From positions 9,521,512 through 9,585,511 of the forward strand of contig CM046350.1 in the NCBI GenBank assembly GCA_025403435.1: a DNA stretch of 64,000 bases, read 5' to 3'. The stretch's first letter is position 1. Each line of letters starts with the position of its first letter. The stretch is from Artocarpus heterophyllus. Taxonomy: Eukaryota > Streptophyta > Magnoliopsida > Rosales > Moraceae. Positions 21,919 through 34,723 of the stretch are shown here, piece after piece. The notes beneath the pieces were generated by a model. That model did no database searches. It saw nothing but the letters and a program-made list of their open reading frames with translations, and was not told the origin of the DNA. A program made the position numbers and the translations under genes.

Positions 21919-23371
21919 TGATGGTCGTATTTCTGGCCGAGAAAAGTAACAACAAATCATTCACCGAGATGGATCAAAAGGAATCGCTGAATGTTGACTT
22001 TCAGAAAGAAATGAAAGAACTCAGAAGAAAAAGAAATTTCTTGTCAACTTAAATAAATTATGGATATCAAGCTCTTCACTGAAACTACTAATCAGCACTA
22101 GCTAAGTACAAGACTAACCATTCCCAAGCTGACACGTGCTGCGAGCTCTCACTAAACACAAAACTAACTTCCAAGTTGTCAACAGCCAGATAACAAATTT
22201 AAATAATTAATCACAACTATTAACTCTAAACACTGAACCGTGACAAGGAAATGGAAGTTAACAAATGAGAATATCACTTCAAGAATCTCCTATGCTGCAC
22301 TCGTCCCTTATGAAAATGTTCAGCCGGCATTCATGTTTGCAAGGTGTTGTGTTTTTTTTTTTTTCTTTTTTTCTTTTTTTAACATAGTGGGCCGGTTCTT
22401 GGGCTTTTGCTGGGCTCTTGCTTCTGGCTTGGCTTTTTCTTCCGTTGTTGTGTTGTGTACTTGTGATCCCTATAATGGATAATTCTTTAAAAGCAGAAAA
22501 GCTGCTTGTCTTTGACCCTCTGTACCTTACTGCTTTTGTCCGTAGCAAGTCCTTTTTTTTTTTTTTTCATGTTTTTTTCTTTTTTCTTTTTTCATTTTTT
22601 GCAGTTCTAGTGGCGCGACTAATATTTTTTTTTTAATTTTATTTTGACCACTACTTGTACTAGATTATAGATAGTTTAACTGGGACTTGATTCTTTTACA
22701 GTTTGGCTTCCGGATTATTGCAAAAGTGAGTCAAAATGTATATCATTCATCATGTTTTGCCAGCAAACAAGTCGTGGTCCACATATGGTTAATCGTCACG
22801 AAACGAAAGACACGGTTTTGAGGCCCTCTTGCCGGAAGATTTTGACAAACGGGTCCAAAAAAAATTTTAATTGGGTAAATGGTCTTTTTTTTTTTTTTAA
22901 CTAAAAAACACGCTTTTTTATGAGGTAAGCTGTCTCAGTTTTTTCAAAAAAATAAAGAAAATAACTGTAGCAGGATAAGGAACCTCAACAGAATGAAAAA
23001 AAAAAAAAACTGAAACCGTTTTAACGTCTAAAAAATTTTTTTTTGTACCAAAAACTGTTCAAAAAAATTTGGACCATTTACCCAAAAAAAAAATCTTAGG
23101 AGGCTCTTTTTTAAAATCTCTCGTGTTTGCCTCAAACTCGTGGGCACTTTAGGGAATAGCCAAGTACAAAATACAAGAAAATTATATTTATCAGAATATT
23201 TCTAAGTTTCTAGCTAGGAAGAAGTAGGAGTCACTAGTCCTAGAGTGAACATATCAACATAAATGAATCATCAATCCAAACTACTACTTGTCCGATTCCT
23301 CAGAAACAGGAAATGATAAAATGAGGAGAATCCTTGTTGGACATGTTAGAACTTTTTTTGGCCGCCTCGTG
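21919..23371. other. intergenic between racemase and membrane-protein genes
   Basis: Promoter side of the racemase gene and 3' side of the membrane-protein gene. It contains T-rich tracts (22350-22380, 22550-22640) and the inverted-repeat element at 22873-23083. No gene supported. Confidence 0.4.
22873..23083. mobile_element. 211-bp inverted-repeat element (GGGTAAATGGTC ends)
   Basis: GGGTAAATGGTC at 22873-22884 and its exact complement GACCATTTACCC at 23072-23083 bound an A/T-run-rich interior without an ORF. Similarity extends a few bases beyond the 12-mer on both sides. Likely a MITE; no definite target duplication because of the flanking A runs. Confidence 0.5.
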
Positions 23372-25186
23372 TTATACAAGTTTCGCTTTCGGAACTTGTC
23401 GGCCTCTGCAGGTACGAAATATCCTCCTTACATCGTTTCTCACAGACAAGAAGGCAGAAACCAGGGCAATGGACATTGCAGGGTAAATATATAAATCTTT
23501 TCCAGTGTCGTTGTCGGCTGCTTTTCCCGTAATGACTTCCCTAACAAGACCCCATATGATCAATAGTGTTCCAAAGAGGCTTGTTCTTCCTGGTATTATG
23601 AGACACACAAATGCTCCAGCCACTGACAAATAACTTCCTGCAAGCACCTGATGCTAGCCAAAGTAAGAATTAGCTTTCCAGAACATGATGTAATAGTCTT
23701 TTCACTGGAATGCTTTTACTATTTTACTTTTCCCAACAAGAACAATAAAATGTGAAAGAGATCATGGTACAACTTATTATTTTGAGATGGATCGAACAAC
23801 CTGTTTTGATGATATATTAGTTAGATTTGGACCGTCAAAAACTAAGGTGCTTTTTTATTAGGTCCCACGCAACAACAAAAACTTTTAATGGTCTAAAATT
23901 AATTTATCCATCAATCCAGTGGCTGAAAAACAGGCTGCATGCTACAATCAAAATAAGGGCAGTACTCTGGTTCTGTCCCTAAAACGTGTACCATTTATAT
24001 TCTAATATTGCGTTCTCATGTAACATGGTTATACTGTACTTTCACCCCCAAAACAAAAATTCTTTCTAAAGAAGATATCCTCAGAAAAACAAAAAATTGC
24101 CCTGCATAATCAATTGAAAAACAAGATTCTTACAATATTAAATGAGGGTCATTGGAAATATGGGTTGACATACTAACCTCCAGACGTTGTAGATCATCAA
24201 AGGCCGTCGTAGAGGCCGTATTTAGAGTGGAGGATTGGTGTGACTTCAGAAAGTTGTAGTAGCTTGGCATGGTTTTGTTGTTAAAGAAAGCATTTGCAGT
24301 GGCGCCAGGGTACAGAAGAGTCTTCACTGCAACTTCAGGGATTAGTTTGGTGGCAATTAGCTGGGAAGATGTCAACTCTAATGGAGCTCTACATATTCCA
24401 GCTCTGCAAGGGACCCTGTTTAGCAATGAGAAAGATTGCAATCAATGAGCAGTTAAAAGAGAACATTTTACATACCCGTAAGACCATCTTCGATGTCAAT
24501 GCTATATTTGGCACAAAAAATATGGCAGCTTGTTTAATTCGTTGTTCTGGATATCGATAAATAAACAACAAATTTGGCATAAGTACAAAATATGTGCCAA
24601 ATATGACATAAAGTATAGCATTAATATCAAATTTTGACATTGGTATAGAAATTTTAGCAGTGCATGTTGGAATGTAAATGATGACAAGTTTAGTTTCAAA
24701 TGTAGATTCGAGCAGAATGTAGGCTTTTTCCAGCCAAAAACAAGTGAGAAACAAATTGGTCGCAATGCTCTTTGGTAACGTAGGAGTGTGAATTAATATA
24801 CATAACAGAACTTAAGAACCCAAAACAATATTGATAAAAAAATCAGTAGTAAGTTTCAGAGACAGATATGTTATAAATGACGATTGACAAACAATAACTT
24901 AGGTCTAAATAAGGAAATAAATAACAGAAAGAACAAATGGGTGTAAATAATAAATTTCCCATGCCAAATGTTAAAGCTAGATCTGCATTTATTTATTATT
25001 TTAGTTTCGTTTGGTTTCTTTGAATGGCATTTCGAAAATCTCCTTTCGAGCTGATAATTAAGAGACAATGAGACAATAAAGAAATGGGTTTTACCTGAAA
25101 AGAGGAATTTGAAGGATAATGACGAGAAAAAATATAAAAGAAGCAATGGAAGATATGGTGCTTGCCCATTTCTTTGAAGAAGCCAT
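23372..25186 (-). CDS. plant membrane protein of unknown function
   Basis: Three exons, 25186-25095, 24415-24178 and 23647-23372, total 606 bp and 201 residues; both junctions keep the frame. Residues 8-30 form an N-terminal membrane segment or signal anchor (ISSIASFIFFLVIILQIPLF). A soluble middle part follows (CRAGICRAPLELTSSQLIAT). After that come two to three hydrophobic segments: YLSVAGAFVCLIIPG, SLFGTLLIIWGLV and AMSIALVSAFLSV. The C-terminus is basic (RRIFRTCRGRQVPKAK). I do not recognise a characterised family. Intron 1 (24416-25094) contains a small foldback element. Confidence 0.75.
24498..24622. mobile_element. foldback MITE in intron 1 of the membrane-protein gene
   Basis: The left end AATGCTATATTTGGCACA and the right end, read on the other strand, AATGCTATACTTTATGTCATATTTGGCACA are inverted copies apart from a 12-base indel. 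The hairpin lies wholly inside the intron. Weaker outer complementarity (GATGTC against GACATT, then TTTACAT) suggests the original element reached about 24465-24685. Confidence 0.5.
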
Positions 25187-26997
25187 GACAGTGAAATCTT
25201 GAAAAAGTGCCCAATTAGGGTTAATTTAGGCACTTGAAAACGTAAAACTAGTTTTTTGCAATCACAAATTTGTCGGTGTCCTTTCTTCTATCTTTTTCCT
25301 TGAGAAGATGACACCCTCTTTGATTTTTATTTTTATTTTTATTTTTTTACCTTTAACCGCAAGTATGACCCGTTTTATGAGCCAAACGACAATAAAAGAG
25401 GAGAAGCTGAAATGGTTTTACAAATGATATTTGGTAAATAAAAGAGATTTTGGTTACTTGTTACATTTAAACAGTAGACATATATATATATACAGTAACA
25501 TAATTTTAAATTTACTTAATTTTTGCTCACTGATTTTTTTTTTTTTTTTTTTGGTCTACACAGGACCAGAGCCAAAGGTGTAGCAAGGAAAATTTGTTGG
25601 TCTGCGACCACCCCAACTACGAAATATTGGGGGAATCCAAGTAATGATGAAAAGGTAAATCATTGCACGACATAGATCTCACAGAGAATTTCAGATATTA
25701 AAGATAAATAAATAACCAAAAAGAGAGCATAAATAATTTATTTTCTGTTTGCTTGAAGTATTCAAACTAAATCTAACTAAAATTTAAGACCATTTGATAC
25801 GTAGTAGTTTTCGAGTAAACTATTTAAATTTTTATAAAAATAATACTATAATAAAATAGTTTGAAATAAAATATAAAACTATGAACCAAATGTCATGTTA
25901 ATCGACGGAAGACAGCTGACATGAGGGTTTTTTTTAATCATAACTGACACAAGAGTTAGAAGAACCGGGTCCTATGCAATAGAATACATTTACTTCAATT
26001 GCAAAAAAAAAAATGATAATAATATAAAATAAAATCGCAAAACCCCACTAAATGATAGGCACTTAAGCTTAGTGGTTTCATGTATGTATCATCCTTTGTT
26101 TTTTTAATTAAAAAAAGAAAAAAGAAAAAACTCAAGATTAATACAGGTGAAATTGACAAATACTTGTTTTAGCATTGATTATAATATTAGTTTTGCATAA
26201 ATAAGGAAAGTCCATCGCAGTCCCAACCTCTTGATGGCACTTGGATTTGGGGTAGCAATTCTTCTTCAGGATAATGATAACAACTAATGATATCAATGGT
26301 TGGTCTTAATATACAAAAATAAGTGGCTGTAAAAGTTTCCGTTTGGTTTAAGTAAGTTAATGATAAAGATGAAATGATATCAATGCCATAATTCTCATGT
26401 TCCAAAACAACGCTGAGTCATTATACAAGCAAGTGGTCACCTTGGCGTGCTAATCTCCCCTTATCCTTTGGCATAGAAACTTTTGAACAAAGTTTTCAAC
26501 CTTAGTACAGCAGATTCGACACCTATAATTGGCTACTCTATGGATAAAAATATCATTAAGAATCATTATCTTGATTAATTTAAGGTAAAATCATTATGAC
26601 TCTATGAGCATCTTATTCCATGGAAGGACTAAGGAGGACCACAAAACCCTAAAAAGTGACAATTGCAAAGAGAGCGACCCACAAAAGGGGAGAGGAACTT
26701 TGTCCATTTATTTCTTGCCTCTTCACTCCTCAAAGAATCACCCTTTAGTCCATTCTATAACAGAAGAAAAGGGCACAAGAAAAATTCAACAAAACATATA
26801 AAACAATTTGACAAGTTCACATGTGGGTCAGCTCATATAATTCCAAACATCATCATGTGGGTCACACATCCTAAGGCCAAATAATTCACCACCAATTACC
26901 GCACATCAGCCACCACGTTCGCTATTATATGCAGAACTAGTTTACTGCTCTTTATTCTAATCAATCAATCTTTTTTTTTCCCTCCCACCACCACACC
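25187..26997. other. intergenic between divergent membrane-protein and F-box genes
   Basis: 1.8 kb shared upstream region, AT-rich, with a TA-repeat near 25480 and long T or A runs (25525-25550, 26000-26010). TATTATATGC at 26923-26932 is a possible weak TATA element for the F-box gene. No gene supported. Confidence 0.35.
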
Positions 26998-28145
26998 ATG
27001 TGGAGGGACCTTCCCTTGGATCTCTTATCCACCATCTTCTCCTTCCTCCCCCCGGACGCTCTTGCCTGTGCTGCCTCCGCGTGTCGAAACTGGCATAACT
27101 GTGCGAAAACTCGCACCCTTCTACTCTCAAACTCGAACCCGTCTTCGTCGTCCAATTGGTTCATTGCCTTGCCACTTCACAACCACAACAACAATCCTTC
27201 TTGCTATGCTCAAAACCCCGCCAACAAAAATTGGCACTTTATCTCTCTAGACTTCTTGCCACTCCCAATCAAACCTCTCACTTCTGTTGGTAGCCTCATC
27301 CTTTTCAAAACCACCACAAACCCAACAAATCTTCTCAATCTACTTGTTTGTAACCCCTTCACAAGGGAATTCAAGAAACTTCCCATCTTAAACACGCCAA
27401 GATCCAACCCCGCCATTGGCGTCATCATACTCATGATCAGCAAGACGCTTCCTATCCTTCCTTCCAAGTCTACGTGGCGGGCGGGATGTCGAGCGGGGGA
27501 TCCACATACGAGCCCACATTGGAACTTTACGACTCCAGACACGACACGTGGCGGGTAATCGGGTCCTTGCCGATGGAGTTCGCCGTGAGGCTGACGGTTT
27601 GGACGCCGAACGACGGCGTATGGTGCGACGGGGTGATGTACTGGATAACTGCCGCCCGGGCTTACAGTCTGATGGGGTGGGACATTTCGTCGAACAGCTG
27701 GAGGGAGCCGAGGGTGCCCATGGCGGAGAAGCTCGAGTTTGCGGCGGTGGTTCGGAGAAAGGGGAGATTGGCCCTCATTGGCGGCGGCGGCGGCGCACGT
27801 GCGTGGGTGTGGGAATTGGGTGAGGGGGATGAGTGGGTTTTGGTTGAGGAAGTGCCGCTGGAAGTGGGAGTGAAGTTTGTAGGTGGGGAAATGGGGAGCT
27901 GGGGAAGGACAAAGTGTGTGGGTTTTGACAGAGGGATTTATTTGTACAGAGATGTTTTTGGGTTGGGAAATGGAATGATTGCTTGGAAAGAGATTGGAGG
28001 AGAGAGGGGGGAATGGGAATGGTGTTGGGTTGAAGGATGCTCTTCGTCTTCTTCTGTTGGAGGGAAAAAAGTGCCGCAAAATTTGCAGGTGAAAGGAGTG
28101 GTTATTCCCCCTAATCTTGCTCGGTCGTGCTTTTTTTCTGAGTGA
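26998..28145 (+). pseudogene. F-box/kelch-like protein gene with a frameshift
   Basis: Single-exon F-box gene in two overlapping frames. The first frame (26998-27558) starts with WRDLPLDLLSTIFSFLPPD, a canonical F-box of about 45 residues that binds Skp1 in SCF ubiquitin ligases. It continues through NLLVCNPFTREFKKLPIL. The second frame (read from about 27432 to 28145) gives VYVAGGMSSGG, TLELYDSRHDTWRVIGSLP, WDISSNSWREP and KGRLALIGGGGG, which are kelch-type substrate-binding blades. The reading shifts by -1 near 27430-27432, as if one base is missing. Both halves look otherwise well conserved, with about 380 codons in all. It may be a recent pseudogene, an allele or a sequencing error. The region has higher GC than its surroundings. 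Confidence 0.8.
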
Positions 28146-31110
28146 GTGAATGAGACGGCTTTGTGGTAATGCGGGTCCTTTTGTGTCTCTGGCACTGCTT
28201 TGTGTGTCGGTTGTTTTATAAAGCTATAGTTGAATCAAGATGTGGGAGTGTTATAATGCAAGAGAGTGTATAGGTTAATCCTCCGTTTGGCATATGGTTT
28301 GTTTCAACCAACAGACAAAGTTTCTACAGTATAAAACTCTTATATGTCATAATTTTTAAATCAATATTTTTAATTCCAACCGTTGCCTCAAACACCCTGT
28401 ATATAAATATAAACAATAAACGATCTAGCATTGTTAAAGTGCTTTTTAGTTTGCAATCAACCGAAAAGCGGCGACTTAATGGACTCACTCCGATAGTCAC
28501 CAATTCTTCTGACAAAACACACAAAAACATATTGAGAATAATGGCATTCTAGTTAATGGTTGTCTAAATAGGATCACTTAGTGAAGTTGAGTTTTGTATC
28601 ATAATGTTACTTTAGGCTTTTATAGTCCATTTGCATGTGGATTTTATTACGTGTTATGCTTCTGTGTATTTTATCTAATAAAAAATGAAAGCCCCAGGAG
28701 TGTCGGTGATGTATTACAAAGCTTCTAAACTAGAGACTTCAACTCCAACCTTGGAGCAAAGGCACTGGACTTTTTCCCATGGCTTATGGCGCACTATTTG
28801 TCATGTTCGGTGGTGGACCGTGTGGGAATACAACTGTTATTGTAAAAATAAAATTATTAAATGTTGCGCGATAGTTTTGATGCAATGACATCTATGAAAC
28901 AAACATTTTTTTTTCCCCACAACGCAGGATCAAACTTGCAATTCTTGAAGTCTCTTTTCACTCATACCCATACTCCCCGTCCCACTAGTCAAAAAAAAAA
29001 TCTTGTAGCTCTATATATGGGCTTGTAAAAGGGTGTCAGAAACAAAACATCACGCGCTAGAAAGCAAGAAGAACAAAGGTTACCAGAACGCAATACAACA
29101 ACCAAATGAAGGCCCCCTGGAAGAAAATTTGGAATTTGTTTGATCGTGGATTCGGAACATGACGATTTAAACGGTAAAGTTTGAAAAGTGTAGTTTGAAG
29201 TTACAATTCAAATTAGGTGGAAAAGGAGCAGGTAATAAGTTCTGCAAATACTATCAAGCTAGTGGTGGTGGGAAGGAGGTCTCACCTGAAGACTTCATCA
29301 ACAAGAAGTCAGAGGTTTCAATTATTTCATGCGCAAGAGTCTGCCTTAAATGGCATAACTATGTGTTAAATAGGCTTTATGAATCCTGCTTTGCTATCTA
29401 CTGAAATCCTATAGTTAAGATTCTTGCCATCCTATTTATGGTACAAGTAGATTTTGAAAGTGACATTAGTTCGAAGGTGTAAATACAGCATTGATCCTTT
29501 TTTCTATCGAGCAAAAATCTTTTTTTGTTGAGATAAAAAATCATCACATCAAGTCTAAAATGAGGCCAAAAATTTTAAACATAAACACCAGTTGAAATTG
29601 GCTCATGTGTTCAATGTTAACCATGAGCTAAAAATAGGCTTAGACATGTAACATAATCTTATTGATAGGGTGTGAAATAACTTATAATTTAAAATATTTT
29701 ACAAATAGCAATTATTACTAAGTCATTTCATAGTATAGAGTGTAAAAAATACTATAATAAATGCTGTATAATTACTGTGCAAAAAATATTAAAAAAAGAA
29801 TTGCTATGTTTGAATTCCCATAATCTAAACCAGCCAATTGCTATATTTTAATTCCCATACTCTAAACCAGCGATGTAAAATAATTTTTGCTTGTTTAACT
29901 TAAATCGCTTCTTTACCTTCTTTTTTTTTTTTTTGGCCACAGTTAAAAGTATCATGACGCCTTTCTTGAAAAAAAATAAATAAATCATCTCATGATGCCT
30001 AAGACATTCACAATGGTGGCAATTTTTATTCCATTATTTTTAAGTGGTTATGGAGGGTAAATAAACAATCCAGCCTCATTACAACTCTTATTAATCCTTT
30101 TTTGACTTTAGAGTTCAACAAAAGCTGTGAAATTTATGAGTTGGTTGAAAGTTTCTCAAGGCAAACTGCCTTACAGCAAGGTGACGTATCTAGCTCACCA
30201 ACGCACTATGATTTACTCAAAATCATCCTTCCTCACACGTAACAATGCCAATTTTCATTGGCCGGGAACGTGACTGCATCCCCTGCATGTGACGATATAT
30301 CTATTTCTGGCTTTTCAGCTGTGCCTGCAGTTGACCAAGTCCATCAAGTTCAATATTATCTTCCTTTTTTGTCTTTGTTCTCTTTTCATTTTTCTGTCAT
30401 TGGATCATTCTGTTCGTTCAAAATCCAAAATCCAAAATCCAAAATTACAAGAGTTGATTGCGTCAATTTTTTTAAGCTACTCAAAAAGTTGGTTCATTTT
30501 CTTTTCTTTTCCTTTCCTACCGTTGATGTCTTAGATTTTGTTCTGAGGTCCAAACTTGAAGGTAATACCATCATATTTCTAACATTTTGTTCTCAAAATC
30601 CTGTCTTTATATGTTTTTGAATAATTTTCTGATCATTAAACTGCTTGCTTCCTCATTTTCTCGCTTTGGAAGTGGACATTTAATTGTTTAAATCGATTTG
30701 CAGTTTCAACTCTTGTATTTTCGTGCATTGAGAAGCGGGTTTGATAGCGTTCGTGGACACTGATGGTTTTGTAGACTGTAGTATTTGTAATAATTGGGTC
30801 TGAATTTTGGGTTGTGGTCTGAAATCAGTTTTAACTTTTGATAGGTCGAAATGTTTGTGTTTCTACAAATGGGATTGGAAATTTGGAGTTTAGGGCTTGG
30901 TTTTTATATTTGTTATGCATTGTGGATGGAAGAAGGGCTTATGTAGTTAGAAACTCCTGAACAAAAGCAATATTTTGATTTGTTCATGAAATGGAGAAAA
31001 AGTTGAGGAATCTCCATATCCTTGGATCATTCTTTGATGATTTGTGTGAGGACTTGATGTGATTGGGAAAACAAAGAAACAACTAGTAGCACATTCTTTC
31101 AAGTAGTAGA
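28146..31110. other. intergenic, about 3 kb, with a small MITE
   Basis: Contains a TGTTTGG-family MITE at about 28279-28398 and AT-rich sequence. The right part (30560-31110) probably holds 5'-UTR or promoter sequence of the NB-ARC gene. A possible UTR donor AAGGTAATACC lies near 30559, but I found no matching acceptor with confidence. The open frame at 30258-30620 lacks support as a protein. Confidence 0.35.
28279..28398. mobile_element. TGTTTGG-family MITE remnant
   Basis: The left end TCCGTTTGGCATATGG and the right end, read on the other strand, AGGGTGTTTGAGGCAACGG are imperfect inverted repeats, followed inward on both arms by a GGTT(T/G)G motif. The interior contains TATAAAACTCTTATAT, also present near 1195-1215 and 53580-53620. 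About 120 bp. Confidence 0.4.
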
Positions 31111-34100
31111 ATGGATGCTTTGCAGATTATTGCTTCCTCCACACAAATAGTGTCAGGTATGGTAGGTGCTGTTGCTGCATTAGAGCAAGCATCAAGGAAT
31201 CTTGACGAAGCTCCAAAGAGAGTTCAGAGCTTAGAGGAGTTTGTGTGTGAGCTTGAAAGCTTGACTCGCCGAGTTAAGCAAAAACATGCCTATAAACTCC
31301 ATAACTCGCAACTAGATAGCCAAATTCAAAGCTTGAATGTGCTTATAGAACGGCTGCATCCCAAGCTTGGCAAGGCTAGGAGGATTCTATCGAAGAGTAA
31401 AATTAAGAACTTGGCTAAAGTAGTATGGGGTTCTGTGGTTGGTGACCCTCTTGGAAAGGTAGCGAACGCAATTAGGGATGACTTGAATTGGTGGCTAGAA
31501 ACTCAGAAGCTGGCCCACAATGTTGAGAAGGCCATAGAATCAACGGCTCAAGCTGTCCCAGCTCAATTGAAAATCAAGAGTGAACAAGGTTATCCAGTTT
31601 CTAGCAAATGTAGTTATGTTAAGAATTTACTTGAACAAGAAGGTTCTCATCGAGTGATTTTGATTGTTGGGCTATCAGGCATTGGGAAATCGTGCTTAGC
31701 TCGGCAAGTGGCTTCTGATCCTCCTAAGAGATTTGTGGAAGGAGCAGTTGACCTTCGATTTGGGCAATGGTGCAGTAGATCTGCTTGCAATGGAAGTAAG
31801 GCCGAGTACCAAAAGCGCTTGGCGAGAAAAATTTGTAGGTTTCTGGTGCAAACTGGGTTTTGGAAGAAAATTAATGATGAAAATGCTGGAGATCTTGATT
31901 ATTTGTGTTGCTTGCTTCAAGAAGCCTTATACGGAAAGAGCATTCTTATCCTTCTTGATGATGTGTGGGAGCAGGATATAGTTGAGCGCTTTGCTAAATT
32001 ATATGATAATGATTGCAAGTATGTTGTAACAACAAGAGATGAGGCTGTCTACGAAATAACAGAAGCAGAAAAGGTAGAGCTAAGCAAAGATGACATAAGA
32101 GAGATTAGCAAGGCGGTTCTTCTATACCATACCCACCTTAGTGAAGAAGAACTGCCGGTATGGCCCAAAATACTTATATTTGCTGTATATTTTGCTTGTG
32201 TATGTTTGCAATGACACGATAATGTATTGTGTGTTATAATGTTAATGATCCTAGACCACACTATGTTTTTCAAATATAGAAAAATGTTCCAGTCTTCTTC
32301 TACTACTGTAAGGATGTATGATCATTAACAGATATTATCTAAAAAATGTCTATTTCTAGTTTATTTTATATCTACTGTGGTTGAGTTCATGAAAGTTTTA
32401 TCTCCTTCGTAGGCAACCAGTACATGTTACTTTGGGGGTGTTTGCAATTCTTATACTTGAGTTATGACAATAGGTACCTTCAATTTCTAACCGTTATGGA
32501 TTCCATGTTGTCATAAACCAAGTTTAGTTCTCAGACAAACATGTTCCCAATTTGTTCTTGCCTAATAATTTTGCTATGATTTTTTCCTCTATGGTGTGAT
32601 GAAACTATTCTCATTTTATTCCACAGGGTGTCGCTGACAACTTACTTGATCGGTGTGGTCACCACCCTCTAACAGTTGCTGTTATGGGTAAGGCTCTTCG
32701 GAATGAAAAAAGAGTTGAGAAATGGGAAAAGGCCATCACCAACTTATCTACATTTGCCACCTGTGCACCAGGCCCCTTGTCATATGTAAATGAAAAGGAA
32801 GCTGAGAATACGTTGACCATTTTCGGGTCTTTCGAATTTAGTCTGAATGCAATGCCTGGAGACTCTAGAAACCTGTTCATAGCTCTGGCTGCTCTTTCGT
32901 GGGCCGAACCTGTGCCAGAAGCATGTGTGGAGGCCATTTGGTCAGTTCTTGGTCAGGAGAGCTTGTTCCCTCTTATAGTCTGCAAGCTTGTTGAAGGCTC
33001 TTTGCTTATGCAAACTGAAACAGATCCATTGTACTTGGTTCATGACATGGTTGCTCTTTACCTTGATAGCAAGAGAAATGATTCAATAGAGAAGCTGGTA
33101 AGAGAATCCAGACCTGAAGAAACTGCATATATCTGCCCTTGGCTTCTTATATTTGGGAAAGAGGACATAAAAAGTGTTTCTGAGAAGCAAATTGTGCACT
33201 TTCTCAGTGCTGAGGAAAAACAGGCGATCATCACGTTAAAAGCTATCATCCAGGCTCTAATGGCTAGCAAATCTATTTCTGAACTGGAAGCCAGCAGAGC
33301 AAGCTTCAGTAGCATCCTGGGTCCTAGGATTTCAAACGTGATCTCAACTGGGTCAAACAGTCTAATCGCAGTCTCCGCCGAAGCTATCACGAACGTATTC
33401 GGTAAGAGTGATTACTGCAATTATATTCCATCCCTTGAAGCTACAGGTGCAGTCAGCAAGTTGGCAAGCATCTTAGAAAATTGTGATGACCCCATGATCC
33501 AAACCAACATTTCGGTGGTTCTTGCAAAGCTTGCAGAATTTGGAAGTCTAGAGACAATTGACGAAGTTCTTCAAAGAATTCCATTTGATCGAATGGCTGA
33601 ATTGCTCTCTCCAAATGCTGAGGAATGGCACGAGAGCATGTTTACTATATTGATGTCATTGACCAAGGCTGGGAAATCAAAAGCTGTTCAGAGGATGTTC
33701 GGCTTTGAGATTGACAAAAGTCTTCTTAAACTTCTCGGGAATGGATCTGAAGTAGCTCAACACCATGCTATTGTCATATTGAAGACATTTTATGAGTTGG
33801 GAGGACCAGAAGCAAATGGTTCTCTTGAACCCACAAATCTAAATCTTTTGCCATGGCAAGTTAGACTTCGTCTGGAGACTTTTATTTTATCAGATAGAAA
33901 CGATCCCTTTTCACCAGAGCATCACTCTTTTGAAGATCTCATCCACAAGGTAGTTGACGGTGATAACAAGCAAGTGTTGGAGGCAATGCAAGATCTCATA
34001 CCAATCATCGAAAAAGCAGGAGAGCTGAGCATTAGGGACATGATTTTGAAAAGTCCCCTAATTAAACGATTAGCTGAACTTCTGCAACAGGGACACCACG

Positions 34101-34723
34101 AAGAAAACTCGATGAAATCTCAATCTGCCTTTCTATTAATGAAGTTGGCCTGTTCTGGTGGAGAACCCTGCACTAAGAAGTTTCTCGAATATGACATCAT
34201 ACCTGAGCTAGTTAAGATGATGCAGAACAGTAGCCCAGAGTTACAAGATGCAGCCTACACGGCACTTCACCAGATGCTATTTAGCAGTGGTGGTGTTCTC
34301 ATCTTGAACCGACTTCTTCTGATGGGACTTGTAGAGAGAATGGTTCAATCACTTGAAAGCAAATCGACAAAGACAAGAGACGTGAACGGGCAATGCCTTT
34401 TGGATATTGTTCAGCTTGGAAGCAAGGCCTGTTTAGAAAGGATGTTTGCTTTACAAGTGGTTGAAAAACTCGTGAAGTCAGAAAAGTCTGCTGGAGGAAG
34501 TGGTGGGTATCTTCTTGAATTTCTCAAGGGAATAGATAGATGTAAGCACCTTTCAGTGGCAGAGCGTAGGGTGATGAAGCAGCAAGTTATTAGGAAGGTA
34601 AGGGTTGCTATTAAGGGGCATAAACTTGAATATAAGATCTTACAAGCATTGGATGCTTGTGTATCCGAGGGTTCAAAGAGTGGGGGCAGTGGTAGTGGTA
34701 GTAGTGGTAGACATAGAAAGTAG
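31111..34723 (+). CDS. coiled-coil / NB-ARC / armadillo-type NLR-like protein
   Basis: Two exons, 31111-32157 and 32627-34723, joined in phase; 1,047 residues. Residues 1-160 are helical and coiled-coil-like. The NB-ARC follows: P-loop VGLSGIGKSCLARQV, kinase-2 KSILILLDDVWEQD, RNBS-B KYVVTTRDE, a GLPL-like CGHHPLTVAVMG at the start of exon 2, and MHD-type LVHDMVALYLD. In place of leucine-rich repeats the C-terminal ~500 residues are helical repeats of armadillo type (such as GAVSKLASILENCDDPMIQT, IIPELVKMMQNSSPELQDAA, LQVVEKLVKSEKSAG). It ends in a Ser/Gly-rich tail. This NB-ARC plus ARM layout is a conserved but poorly studied class in land plants. A nucleotide-switched scaffold or immune role is inference. 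Confidence 0.9.

Noticed and set aside
26187..26405. 72-codon minus-strand open frame
   Set aside because: No start context, homologue or neighbouring exon could be recognised; treated as chance in AT-rich DNA.
27210..28079. 289-residue open frame on the minus strand
   Set aside because: It is the antisense of the F-box/kelch coding region; its Pro/Arg/His-rich composition follows from the GC-rich sense codons and it has no domain.
30258..30620. 120-codon open frame before the NB-ARC gene
   Set aside because: It begins without an ATG at its first codon, becomes Phe/Ser-rich low-complexity sequence and has no domain; more likely promoter or leader.
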